From Muscardinus avellanarius (Eukaryota; Chordata; Mammalia; Rodentia; Gliridae): 64,000 nt of DNA. The notes beneath the pieces are model-generated. The model saw only the letters and a list, made by a program, of their open reading frames with translations, did no database searches and was not told where the DNA came from. The DNA lies in contig OY726572.1 in NCBI GenBank assembly GCA_963383645.1, positions 69,075,738 through 69,139,737 of the forward strand, read 5' to 3'. Both the position numbers and the translations under genes were made by a program. Position 1 is the stretch's first letter; each line of letters starts with the position of its first letter. Shown piece by piece: positions 1-10,194 of the stretch.

Positions 1-284
1 CAGGTGTGGTGGTACACACTTGTCCTCCCAGTACTTGGGAGGCTGAGATAAGAGGATCCGGGTTTGTGGCCACCCTCAGCTACTTAGTGAGGCCCTCCAC
101 AACTTAGTGAGACCCTGTTTCAAAATAAAGAAAAAAATATCGAGCTGGGCGTGGCAGCACGTGTTTGTAATCCCAGTACTTGGGAGGCTGAGGCAGGAGG
201 ATTGAAGGTTCTTGGCCAGCCTCAGCTACTTAGTGAGGCCCTCTGCAACTTATTGAGAGACACCGTGTTTCAAAATAAAGAATA
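1..284 (+). repeat. Two B1-like SINE monomers in tandem
   Basis: Two successive 7SL-derived left monomers (about 1-140 and 141-284), each with the 'cttgtaatcccagtacttgg' signature, a 'ctcagctacttagtgaggcc' middle and a 'tttcaaaataaag' A-rich end. Neither carries the tRNA-like right half usual in this window. The first is cut by the window edge. Confidence 0.85.
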
Positions 285-685
285 AGGCTGGGCATAGTGG
301 CACACACTTGTAATCCCAGCATTTAGGAGGCAGAATGTTAGATGAATTCAGTTCTTATTTCAGATCCCCCCCCCCATAAGCTAAGTGTCCTGAAAGGCCC
401 TGGTCTGACCAATTAAGCTACCATCCTCCTCTGACCGAACCTGGTCACTTACCTGGGAGACCTGCCCCCTCCTGGTGCCCTTGGCCAATCAGTGAAAGGG
501 ACATTCCCCGCTGACCCCAAGCCAATTACCTGGCCGCACGACCCCCTCCCATGGGACTCTAGCCAATTAGTTCAAAGAGCATTTCTCCTACCCAATTGGC
601 CCCCAATCTGTAACCCCAAGCCCTATATAACCCTGATCCCAGCACATTTTCTCTCTCTTCCCGGATTCTTCTTTCTCTCTCCCCC

Positions 686-733
<48 letters not shown>

Positions 734-1013
734 ACTCTCTCTCTCTTTTTCTCTCTCTCTCTTCCTTTCATACCGGCCCCTCCAATAAATCTCTTGGCTA
801 CAAGGTGGTCTCTGGTGTGATCAAACTTTGTCCTTTCACAGAGACTAGAGGATCTTGGTTCAAGGAAAGCCTCAGCTACTTAGTGAGGCCCTCTGCAACT
901 TAGTGAGACCCTGTTTTGAAATAAAGAATAAAAAATAGGGCTGGGGGTGTAGCTCAGAGGTTGAATGCCCCTGGGTTCCATCCCCAGATCTGCAAAAAAA
1001 TAAAAAATAAAAA
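285..1013 (+). repeat. B1-dID SINE split by a solo LTR
   Basis: The left 50 bases of a B1-dID SINE (285-335) and the remainder (839-1013) are colinear once the LTR at 336-838 is removed. The right part carries the rest of the B1 half, the A-rich linker and the dID half ('gggctgggggtgtagctcag', 'gcccctgggttcc'). The SINE therefore predates the LTR insertion. Confidence 0.85.
336..838 (+). mobile_element. Solo LTR of an endogenous retrovirus
   Basis: About 503 bp beginning TG (336) and ending CA (838), flanked by a short duplication (CAGA at 331-334 and 839-842). The U3-like part holds repeated CCAAT boxes (409, 485, 522, 563, 592, 603) and a TATATAA box at 624-630. A pyrimidine-rich CTGT/CT stretch (about 690-770) follows, and an AATAAA signal lies at 784-789 near the end. 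No primer-binding site, gag/pol/env-like frame or second LTR is present, so this is a recombined solo LTR. The layout suggests a class I (gammaretrovirus-like) element; the family name is not determined. Confidence 0.75.
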
Positions 1014-1087
1014 GAAAGTGGAACTAGGATTGTAGCTCAGAGGTAGACCACCATTGTGTTCATTCATTAAAAAATATTCATTAAATG
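1014..1087 (+). repeat. dID half-element fragment
   Basis: Contains 'aggattgtagctcagaggta', the tRNA-like box A region of the dID half, followed by degenerate sequence. It is a fragment next to the tandem repeat at 1088. Confidence 0.5.
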
Positions 1088-1227
1088 GGTCGCAGGACTC
1101 TGGGCCCCAGGTGGGATCACGCGGAGCACACCAGACCCCTAGAGAAACTGGGGCCCGGTCGCAAGGCCCTGGGCCCCGGGCGGGGTCAGGCGGGGCACGC
1201 CAGACCCCTGGAAGAGCCAGGGCCCAG
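1088..1227 (+). repeat. Two-copy tandem repeat, about 69 bp unit
   Basis: Two adjacent GC-rich copies, each starting with 'ggtcgca' and containing 'ctgggcccc', 'cagacccct' and 'ggggccc' or 'agggccc'. They differ mostly at CpG/TpG positions. The copies may belong to the same composite repeat as the 1885-2580 minisatellite. Confidence 0.7.
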
Positions 1228-1506
1228 GATGCAGGATTCCCCATGAAGGAGGACTGCTTCTTCTCTACATTCTTAAGAATCTTGACATCACCTGTAAGGA
1301 GAGAGTTTAGTGGAGACCTAGGAAGAAGGCGATGTTGGAAGCGGTCTCCGTGATGGAGGTGGAGACTTGTATTCAGGAGAGGCAGAAATCTGATCCTACC
1401 AACCTTATTTTTTTGAGAAATTACACCAAACGTCAAATGCTACCATCGTGCATGCTTAGGAACACTGGAAAACATTCAGAGTGGAAAAAGAGCTTGGGAA
1501 AGATTT

Positions 1507-1699
1507 TTTTTTTTTTTGGTGGTACTGGGGTTCCTGGAAGCCCTTCTACCTCGGGGCTACACTCCCAGACCTATTTTTACATTTTCATTTTGGAAACAGG
1601 GTCTCCTAAGCCAGCGCACGGCTGGCTTCGAACCTGCGCGATCCTCCTGTCTCCGCCTCCCAAGCACGGGGATTACAAGCGTGCGCCACCACGCCCGGC
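1507..1699 (-). repeat. Young-subfamily B1-dID SINE with perfect target-site duplication
   Basis: Reverse-oriented element with a T-run at 1507. It is flanked by a 17-bp perfect direct repeat (gagcttgggaaagattt) at 1490-1506 and 1700-1716. It belongs to the CpG-rich subfamily recognised by 'gcgcgatcctcctgtctccg' and 'cctggaagcccttctacctc' on this strand. Confidence 0.9.
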
Positions 1700-1884
1700 G
1701 AGCTTGGGAAAGATTTGAAATGGTGGAGGCAGTGGCAATGGCAGTGGCCAGTACTCATGGGAGGCAGAGATCTGATGCATGACACCTGGAACTTTTGAAG
1801 TAATAACCCCAGAGGCAGAATGCTACCACCACGCACACTCGAGAACGTGGGACAAATGGCTGGGCGAAGAGGGTGCTCAGATTG

Positions 1885-2580
1885 GAGCCTGCCGAGGGGT
1901 GAGGCTGGTGACGGAGACAGCACAGCTAGGATTGGAGCCTGCCATGAGGCAAGGCCGGTTCTGGAGCCTCCGAGGCCGGGATTGGAGCTTGCTGAGGGGT
2001 TAGGCCAGTGCTGGGGCCAACAAGGCCAGGATCGGAACCTGCCGTGAGGCAAGGCTGGTGCTGGGGCCTACGAGGCCGGGATCAGAGCCTGCCGTGAGGC
2101 AAGGCTGGTGCTGGGGCCTCAGAGGCTGGGATCAGAGCCTGCCGAGGGATTAGGCTGGTGCCGGGGCCAGCGGTTGGCAGCGGAACCTTCCGTGAGGCAA
2201 GGCCGCTTCTGAGGCCTCCGAGGCTAGGATCGGAGCCTGCTGAGGAGTTAGGCCGGTGCTGGGGCCAGCAAGGCTGGGATCAGAGCCTGCTGTGAGGCAA
2301 GGCCGGTGCTGGGGCCTCCGAGGCTGGGATCAGAGCTTGCCAAGGGGTTAGGCCATTGCCGGGACCAGCGAGGCCGGGATCGGAGCCTGCCATGAGGCAA
2401 GGCCGGTGCTGGGGCCTCTGAGGCCAGGATCTGAGCCTGCCGAGGGGTTAGGCCAGTGTGGGGGCTAGCGAGGCCAGAATCGGGGCCTCCCATGAGGCAA
2501 GGCCGCTGCGAGGTCTGGATCAGTCCACCGGGTAGCCAGGCCACTACTGGGGCTGTCAAGAGTGGGATCGGTACTTGCAA
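1885..2580 (+). repeat. GC-rich minisatellite, 50-bp units of two alternating types
   Basis: About 14 tandem units of roughly 50 bp, each starting near 'gagcctgcc'. Two unit types can be told apart. One has 'gaggggttaggcc' with 'ggggccagc'; the other has 'gtgaggcaaggcc' with 'ggggcctcc'. They largely alternate, giving an approximate 100-bp higher-order period. Divergence is mostly at CpG sites and decays towards 2500-2580. No credible coding frame runs through it. It may be the variable-number part of a larger retroelement. Confidence 0.85.
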
Positions 2581-2770
2581 CACAGCATGCACAGAGAAAT
2601 ATCGCAGAAAATAAAAACTAGATGCTTCCCCTAATCAGCAATTACTAGGAGTAAAGGGGCAACAGGAAGAGGTCGAGTTATAGAAAGGGCCCTATAGCGA
2701 AGCAATTAAGGTGACCAATCAGAGGGTATGGAATAGGGGAGGATGGAGCCTCTTTAAAACACAGGAGGTA

Positions 2771-2957
2771 GCCGGGAGTGGTGGCACACACTTGTAATCC
2801 CCGTGCTTGGGAGGCAGAGACAGGAGGATCGCGCAGGTCGAAGCCAGCCGCACGCGCTGGCTTAGGAGACCCTGTTTCCAAATAAAAATGTAAAAATAGG
2901 TCTGGGAGTATAGCCTGGAGGTAGAAGGGCTTCCAGGAACCCCAGTACCACCAAAAA

Positions 2958-2994
<37 letters not shown>
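2771..2994 (+). repeat. Young-subfamily B1-dID SINE with AAAT tail
   Basis: Forward element flanked by a perfect 15-bp duplication (aaaacacaggaggta) at 2756-2770 and 2995-3009. It ends in an (AAAT)n tail from about 2956. Its dID half has the young diagnostic 'aagggcttccaggaacccc'. Confidence 0.9.
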
Positions 2995-2996
<2 letters not shown>

Positions 2997-3009
2997 AACA
3001 CAGGAGGTA

Positions 3010-3180
3010 CGTATCAAAGTTAATCACCAAACAAGCATGGGATCGAGGGAGGGGGAGGGAATGGGATGAGGAGTGGATGAGGGCTAATTGGATGATATGT
3101 GCTTGTATATCCTCTCAAGTCCTGTATTCCAATGTGATATATGATTACAATTCACCAATAAAAAATAAATAAAAAAGAAT
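3010..3180 (+). repeat. LINE-like 3' end with G-rich tract and A-rich tail
   Basis: A purine/G-rich tract ('gatcgagggagggggaggg', 3041-3060) is followed by AT-rich sequence, an AATAAA and an A-rich tail at about 3160-3175. This is the usual shape of a rodent L1 3' UTR. With 2581-2755 upstream it may be the 3' part of the unit containing the minisatellite. Assignment is by architecture only. Confidence 0.4.
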
Positions 3181-3994
3181 TAGCCTTTTTAAGTAGGCTT
3201 TTAAGAAAAAAAATTCGTTAAAAATAAAAAGCAGAGGTAATAAATGTTGAAACATCACTTCTGTCATTTTACTGCATTTTACCATTCTCTCCTGAGGCCG
3301 GCTGCATCTGTGGAATCTGTAGGGTAGACGTGCTATATGTTGGCATCTACTGCTTAACTCTTCCCGCCGCTGTGTTCAGCGATACTGCATTTGAAATTGG
3401 ACGTGGTGGGATGGTGGGGGAATCGGCACAACAGAAGTGAGTGGATATTACAAATCAGGGCTGCTTTTTTTTTCCCTGGAGAGCGTTTGTTAAATATTTA
3501 CCAGCATGCCACTGATCTGATATACAATCGCACAACTTTCCCTGCTTATGTCGTTATCTACATAACCCTGACTATGAAGGAGATATTTGGATGAGGTGTT
3601 GGAAGTCACAAAGGATTCAGATCATCTTCCCTTTCCCAGACTCCCACAGGACACTATTGGCAGGTTGAGCTCTACCCTCTTTGTAGCAGGGGAGGACATT
3701 TATCTTCCCGCCTGCTTCTTCACAGCCCAGGGGAAGGCACTTGTCCAAAGCCAAATAACTGGAACTCTCCCAACCGGACTTTGAAACTTGCAGTGCAGAC
3801 AAGACCCAGACAGAGTCCATGATATAATCGCTACACCTGCAGATGAGAGAGATGGTATTAGCAGGAACTCCGCACCAGCAAGCTGCTGTGACATGACTCA
3901 GGGGGCCTGGCATAGCCTCAGCTTACGTTCCTCCAGCCTAGCTGTCTTCATTCTTACTTTTTATTGGGGAGAGTACAAAATAAGTCCAAACTTT
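3181..3994. other. Non-coding, no gene recognised
   Basis: Low-copy-looking sequence. The short open frames here (for example at 3391-3594 and 3587-3784) show no family resemblance and no splice context. I see no repeat I can name. Confidence 0.5.
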
Positions 3995-4495
3995 TTCCCC
4001 CCCCCAGTGGTGATACTGGGGATTGAACCCAGGGACATTTGAACTTCCAGCTATCCCCCTAGCCCTATATTTTATTCTTGATTTTGAAACAGGGTCTCAT
4101 TAAGTTGCAGAGGGCCTCACTAAGTAGCTGAGGTTGGCTGCAAACCTGCAATCCTCCCGTCTCAGCCTCCCAAGTAATGGTATTACAAGCATGAGCCACC
4201 ATGTCTGGCGAGTCCAAAATTTTATAGTGTTAGAAAATAAAAAAGTGCTCAAAAAGTTAGAGCAACATGGCCAAAGGCCACAGAATCATTTGTTTTAAAA
4301 AATGCCCACTTACCGGGCGTGGTGGCACACGCTTGTAATCCCAGCATTCGGGAGGCTGAGACCAGAAGATTGCAATTCGCGGACACCTTCAGCTACTTAG
4401 GCCCTCCGCAACTCAGTGAGACCTGGTTTCAAAATAAAGAATAAAAAATACGGCAGGGGCTGTAGCTCAGAGGTAGAATGCGGCTAGGGATTCAA

Positions 4496-4506
<11 letters not shown>

Positions 4507-4551
<45 letters not shown>
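4507..4551 (+). repeat. (AC)n microsatellite
   Basis: Uninterrupted AC dinucleotides replacing the A-rich tail of the SINE at 4313. Confidence 0.95.
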
Positions 4552-4553
<2 letters not shown>

Positions 4554-5035
4554 CTGAAAGTGTAACTGAGAGGTAGAATGCCCCTGGATTCAATTCTCAG
4601 TAAAAAAAAAAAATTATAAATAAATAATGGTGCTGCGAGAGCTGGAAGAAGTGGAAGGAGCCGACAGACACCATCTTAACCAGATGATCAAGTTAGCGCC
4701 GACGGTGGCAGGATGGGCTGATGTCATGTCTCCTGATAGGATACAGAGAAGAACACAGCATAATTTTGTGAGTAAGGTATGCCAGCTAAGAATTTATAAG
4801 TCTAGACCTGAGGAAGCACCAGACAGACCCAGTTCATTTTATTTATATATTTATTTGGTGCTGGGGATTGAACCCAGGGACATTCTACCTCTAAGCTACA
4901 TCCCCAGCCCTATTTTTTTTTTATTTGAAACAGGGTCTTGCTAAGTAACACACACATGCGCACGCGCACGCACGCACACACTAGATTAGAGGGACTCAAT
5001 AAATAAATGGTAATGCATAGTTCTGAAATTTATTG

Positions 5036-5083
<48 letters not shown>
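5036..5083 (+). repeat. (TG)n microsatellite
   Basis: About 24 TG units directly before a reverse-oriented SINE; on the other strand it is that SINE's CA-rich tail. Confidence 0.95.
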
Positions 5084-5084
<1 letters not shown>

Positions 5085-6129
5085 GCTGGGGATTGAACCC
5101 AGAGGCACCTCTGAGCTACACCTCCAGCCCTATTTTTTTTTTTATTTTGAAACAAGATCTCGTTAGGCTAATGAGAATCTCACTGCTTGCTGAGGCTGTC
5201 CTCGAACCTGTGATCCTCCATTCTCGGCCTCCCAAGCACTAGGACTATAGCCACAATGCCCAGCATGATTCTGAATTGAATCTACACTGGAAAGGGGACA
5301 TCGCACACTTGATACAGTGCGAATGTGTCTATGGGTTGAATGGTAGTGTTATATCGAAGTTAATGTGCTGATTAATAGGGTTACATAAAACTTATAGAAT
5401 ACTGTACTAATTTGGAGAATTAGTACTGAAATATTTAAGGGTAAAAAGGCACCATGTCTATAATTTTCTCTCAAATTTATCAGAAAAAGAATAATGATAA
5501 TGGATCTGAATAGAGATAAATGTTAACAATTGCAGAATCTGGCTTAAGGGGATAAAATAAACTGAATTTTTTTTCCCCAAAAGAAGGCTAAAGCTGGGCG
5601 TGGTGGTGCACGCTTGTAATCCCAGCATTTGGGAGGCTGAGACAGGAGGATCGCAGTTCGTGGACAGCCTCAGCTACTTAGTGAGGCCCGTTGCGACTCA
5701 GTGAGACCCTGTTTCAAAATAAAGAATAAAAAATAGGGCTGGGGGTGTAGCTCGGAGGTAGAATGCCCCTGGGTTCCATGCCCAGTAATGGGGGGGGGGG
5801 GCTAAAAGGCCGGTCCCAGCGATGCGCACCTGTAATCCCAGATACTCAGGAATCGGAGGCAGGAAGACAGCAAATTGGAGAGCAGCCTGGGCTAATCCAC
5901 AAGACCATGTTTCAAAATAAAAAACAGAATGAGGTTGAGAGCGTGGCTCAGTGGTAGAGTGACTCTGGGTTTAATCTCCTCTAAGGGGGGCAGCTGAGAA
6001 CTCTTTCAGAAGGAAGGATTCCTCTTCCTCTCAGCCTCTAAACATGCTCAAATCTCTCCTAGTAAAACAAAGCAAAACTAAAAACAAAATAATAAAGTCA
6101 GTCACCACTTCGTGTCAGCGCTTCCTCCC

Positions 6130-6295
6130 TGCTGGGCACCAGGATGCGGAGGAAACCCACCGGGCTGGGGTCAGGAAGCCTCTGCCACTCCCTGACTGCG
6201 CTTTTGGCCAAAACATTTTATCTCTTCCAGCCTCAGTTTCCTCATTTATAAGACGAGAACAATAGACTCTCCCTTGCGAACCTGCCATGAGGGTC
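6130..6295 (+). repeat. MIR SINE
   Basis: Ancient tRNA-derived MIR: 'cctcagtttcctcatttata' followed by 'agacgagaacaatag' matches the MIR core and its 3' part. It is far more diverged than the surrounding B1-dID copies. Confidence 0.75.
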
Positions 6296-6390
6296 AAGGG
6301 AGAAAAAGACATGAAAGCAGGTTATAAACAAGTCCTCAAGTGGCCCTTCCCTTGATCTCTGGTGACACAGAAATACCGTCTTCAAAAGCA

Positions 6391-7482
6391 CTTTTTTTTT
6401 TTTTTTTTTTTTGGTCCTGGGGATTGAACCCAGGCGTGTTCTACCACTGAGCCACATTACCGGCACTATTTAATTTTTTTTATTTTGAAACAGGGTCTCC
6501 CTAAGTTACTAAGGCTGGTTTCAAACCTGTGATCCTTCTGTCTCAGCCTCCCAAGTACTGAAATTACAGGCATGTGCTACCACACCAGGCTGCCTTTGAA
6601 TCTTTCTAAATTACATGTGGTAGCACATGCCTGTAATCCCAGTACTTGGGAGCCAGAGACAGGAGGATTGAAGGTTTGAAGCCAGCCTTGGCAATTTAGG
6701 GAGACCCTTAGCAACCTAGTGAAACCCTATTTCAAAATAAAAAATAAGCCAGGCATGGTGGCGCACGCTTGTAATCCCCGCGCTTGGGAGGCAGAGACGG
6801 GAGGATCATGCAGGTTCAAAGCCAGCTGTGCTGGCTTAAGAGACCCTGTTTCCAAATTAAAAAAATATAAAATAGGCCTGGGAGTGTAGCCCGGAGGTAG
6901 AAGGGTTTCCAGGAACCCCTGTACTACCAAAATAAAATAAAATATAAATATAAAATATTAAAATATAAATAAAATAAAATATTTAAAATTTTTTAAAAAA
7001 TAAACACAAAATAAAAAATAAGATAAGGCTACAATGCCCCTGGGTTCAATTCATATTACCCCACAAAATCAAATAAAATAAGCCAAGAGTGGTGGCACAC
7101 ACTTGTAATCCCAGCCTCCATTAAGGAGGCTGAGACAGTAGGATCGTGGTTCGCAGACACCTATAGCTACTTAGTGAGGAACTTTGCAACTCAGTGAGGC
7201 CCTGTTTCAAAATAAAGAGTTAAAAATAGGGCTGGGGAACCCGGCGTGGTAGCGCACGGTTGTGATCCCAGCATTCGGGAGGCTGAGACAGGAGGATCGC
7301 AGTTCACGGACAGCCTCAGCTACTTAGTGAGGCCCTCTATAACTCAGTGAGACCCTGTCTCAAACTAAAGAATAACAAATAGGGCTGGGAGGGTGTAACC
7401 TGGAGGTAGAAGCCCCTGGGTTCCACCCCCAGTACCACCAATAAATAAATAAATAAATTATATATATATATAATTTATTTTT
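6391..7482. repeat. SINE field ending in AT-rich tail
   Basis: Reverse B1-dID 6391-6598, forward B1 monomer 6600-6745, young forward B1-dID 6747-6930 with a long A/T-rich tail to about 7020, forward pieces 7080-7235 and a forward B1-dID 7240-7440 whose tail runs into AAAT and TA repeats (7441-7474). Confidence 0.75.
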
Positions 7483-7954
7483 TAGTTTATATGTACTTTA
7501 TTTTTAGACAACCTACATGACATATCTTTTCTTAAAAAATAATGCCTCCACTCCAAATAAACCACAGTCAAATAAACAAAGCGCTCAAGATGACATCAGT
7601 CCCGCTTGCCTTAAGGCCTGGTGTTGTGTGGGTGACAAGCAGCAGCCAGTTTTGATACAGATGACAGATCCAAACTAACTGCCAGATTCGTTAACATTTT
7701 TCCATTTCTAAACCATCCTTAAAGAAAATCATAAATGGAGTCACACCATCCTCAGGGTAGTCCAGGAGAGCAACCATGCCATCTGGATTCATGTTTTCAC
7801 CAATAAAAAACGGGTACGTTTTGAAATTAGTACGGATGTGCTTGATTTGCTCTGCAGCTCCTGTCACAAAAGGTTTTACACTTTCTGGTCTCTGTTCTTC
7901 AAGTTTGTCTTTGATTAACTTTGTGTAATCTTTGGTGTACTTCTTATAGGCTTC
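7483..7954 (-). pseudogene. TPT1: Processed retrocopy of TPT1 (TCTP), 5'-truncated
   Basis: On the minus strand an open frame encodes the C-terminal half of translationally controlled tumour protein: it enters at '[12 protein letters not shown]', passes '[15 protein letters not shown]' and '[18 protein letters not shown]', and ends '[10 protein letters not shown]' with a stop near 7691. About 200 bp of TPT1-like 3' UTR follows, including 'ggagtggaggcatt' and an AATAAA just before 7483. There are no introns. The copy stops abruptly at 7954, where a SINE (7955 onward) begins, so the first half of the coding region is absent. The apparent methionine of the longer open frame lies in the SINE. I read this as a non-functional retrocopy. 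Confidence 0.9.
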
Positions 7955-8243
7955 CAGGCAGGGTGGCGCACTCTTGTAATCCCAGCATTCAGGAGGCTGA
8001 GGCAGGAAGATCATGGTTCACAGGCAGCCGCAGCTACTTAGTGAGGCCCTTTGCAACTCAGTGAGACCCTGTTTCAAAACAAAGAATAAAAAACAGGGCT
8101 GGAGGTGTAGCTTGGAGGTCGAATGCCCCTGGGTGGTTCAATCCCCAGTACTTAAAAAAAAAAAAGGCTGGTTGAGTTCTTACATGTGCAAGGCCTTGGG
8201 TTCAATGCCTAGTACTAAAGAGGGAGGGAGGGAGGGAGGGAGG

Positions 8244-8319
<76 letters not shown>

Positions 8320-8715
8320 CACGCAGGCTAGGTGTGGTGGCACAAACCTGTAATCCCAGTACCTGTGAGCCTGAGACAGGAGGATGACAGGTTCCAGGCT
8401 AGTCTCAGGTAGACCCTCAGCAATTTAACCAGGCCCTGTTAAAAGAAAAAAGTGCTGGAGGAAGCCAGTGCTTGGGAGGCTGAGACAGGAGGATCGCACA
8501 GGTTCGAAGCCAGCCTCAGCTACTTAGGCTCTCGGCAACTTAGTGAGACCCTGATTCCAAATAAAAGTATAAAAATAGGTCTGGGAGTATAGCCCGGGGT
8601 TAGAAAAGCATCTGGGTTCCACCCCGAGTACCACTCCCCCCCCCAAAAAAAAAGTACTGAAATTATAGCTCAGAGGTAGAATGCCCCTGGGTTCAGTTTA
8701 AAGAAAAAATCTTTG
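7955..8715 (+). repeat. SINE cluster with an undeleted ID-like piece
   Basis: Forward B1-dID 7955-8160, an ID-like unit at 8166-8215 that keeps the anticodon-side region ('gttcttacatgtgcaaggcc'), a purine microsatellite (8220-8316), forward B1 8327-8455, young-type B1-dID 8460-8640 and a dID fragment 8655-8698. Confidence 0.7.
8220..8316 (+). repeat. (GGGA)n(GA)n purine microsatellite
   Basis: GGGA units (about 8220-8250) passing into about 33 GA dinucleotides. It is the expanded tail of the ID-like element upstream. Six-frame open frames across it are artefacts. Confidence 0.95.
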
Positions 8716-9062
8716 GCCGGAAACCTAGAAGTCGTTTATTATTATTACTATTATTATTTGCTAGAAACATCTTTTATGCACCCAATACTACCTTATTTGT
8801 TTGCTTAATTCTTTCAGAGACCTTTGAAGTAGATCTACTTTAATTCCATCTTTTTTGTTTTTATTTTTGTGGAATTGGGTACTGAGTGCTGGGCAGGGAA
8901 GAGAGAGTTCTACCTCTGAGCTACACTCCCACGCTGTTAAATTTTTTTCTTTAATTTTGAAACAGGGTTTCGCTAAGTTACCACTCTGGCATTAAACCTG
9001 TGATCCTCCTGTCTCAGCCTCCCAAATCCTGGGATCACAGGCATGCATCACTGCACCTAGCA
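8716..9062. repeat. AT-rich spacer and reverse B1-dID SINE
   Basis: 8716-8860 is AT-rich with a short TTA run. About 8860-9062 is a diverged reverse SINE ('gaaacagggtttcgctaagt', 'gatcctcctgtctcagcctc'). Confidence 0.65.
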
Positions 9063-9064
9063 AT

Positions 9065-9230
9065 TTATTCCATTTTATAAAACTGAAATCTGAGATTCAG
9101 AAAGCTTAAATAACTTTGAGCCCAAGGTTGCATAGCTAATAAATGGTAGATAATAGGGGTTTGATAATAGGTTTGTATGACTTCAAAGTCCATTCTCCTC
9201 ATCTTGATTACTGTAGCACATTGACTTCTT
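9065..9230 (-). repeat. MIR SINE, antisense
   Basis: Antisense MIR: 'cattttataaaactgaaatc', then 'cccaaggttgcatagctaat' and 'tgacttcaaagtccattctc' follow the order of the reversed MIR core. Confidence 0.75.
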
Positions 9231-9249
9231 ATTGAATTTCCATACATCA

Positions 9250-9960
9250 ATTCTTTTTATTTTTTTCTTTTGTTACTGGAAATTGAACCCAGGGGCATCC
9301 TATCTTCAGGCTACATTTCCAGGCCTTTTTATTTTTAATATTGAAACAGGATTTGGCTAGGTTGCTGACAATCTTGCTAAATTGCTGAGGATGGTCTCAA
9401 ACACACCACCACTATGCCCAGCTGTACACTGATTTTTTTTTGTGTGTGTGTGGCACTGGGGTTGGTTAAAACCCAGGGGCATTCTACATCCAAGCTACAC
9501 CCCCAGCCCAGTCTTACTGAGTTGCAAAGGGCCTCAATAAGTGGCTGGGAATACCAAATTCACTTTGGTGTCCCATTAGAGAGAGACACTTGGATTGTTT
9601 CCATTAGGGCTGCTCACTAGAATCTAAACTCTGTGTCAGTCTTCTTATTTATCACTCAAATTCCTTTAGCAACATGGTGTTCAAATGTATAGACACAGCC
9701 GGGCATGGTGGCACATGCTTGTAATCCCAGCCTTCGGGAGGCTGAGACAGGAGGATCACGGTTCGCGGACAGCCTCAGCTACTTAGTGAGGCCCTCTGCA
9801 ACTCAGTGACACCCGGTTTTAAAAAAAAGAATAAAAAATTGGGCAGGAGGTGTAATTTGGAGGTCAAATGCCTCTGGATTCCATCCCCAGACCTGCAAAA
9901 AAAATAAAGTAAAATAATAAATAAAAAATAAAGTACTCAGAATTAAAAAAAAAAAAAACA
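9250..9960. repeat. SINE copies upstream of INO80B
   Basis: Reverse B1-dID 9255-9425, reverse dID-type piece 9432-9545, a short unassigned stretch with a C-rich turn (9546-9698), and forward B1-dID 9700-9900 with a long A-rich tail to 9960. Confidence 0.7.
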
Positions 9961-10194
9961 AATGTATAGACACATATTCCCATATCCGTTTCCCTGCCAT
10001 TGAGAATTTAGGCTTAAATGTCATTGACTCTGCTCTTAGGGTCCATGTGTGAAACGTTTCTGTCATTTTGTAGGCAATATATGTCCTCCTCTATGGAAAT
10101 GTGTGCATTCTCTTAATCTAGCTCTGTTTGGTCAGAAAATGTATTCACCAGGCTTGAATATAATAACCAACTCAGTTGCCTTGAGTTCTAGAAT

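Larger units (their letters stand above)
3995..5995. repeat. SINE field with CA/TG microsatellites
   Basis: Reverse B1-dID at about 3997-4212, forward B1-dID at 4313-4507 ending in a CA run, a dID piece at 4553-4605, a reverse dID/B1 piece at 4856-4948, reverse B1-dID at 5084-5265, forward B1-dID at 5588-5790 and an older diverged forward B1-ID at about 5805-5985. Between 5266 and 5587 I see nothing assignable. Confidence 0.75.

Noticed and set aside
492..788. Open frames of 98 aa (+) and 70 aa (-) over the CT/CTGT tract
   Set aside because: They translate a simple-sequence region of the LTR (Ser/Leu or Arg/Glu runs); no coding signature.
940..1000. tRNA-like box A/box B sequence ('tgtagctcag', 'gggttcc')
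   Set aside because: Repeated dozens of times as the dID half of SINEs; lacks the anticodon arm, so it is not a tRNA gene.
1885..2580. Minisatellite considered as a CRISPR-like array
   Set aside because: Units are directly abutting, GC-rich and diverged, without constant-repeat/variable-spacer structure; the genome is mammalian.
8013..8387. 124-aa open frame across the GA microsatellite
   Set aside because: Arg-Glu run from a GA repeat flanked by SINE sequence.
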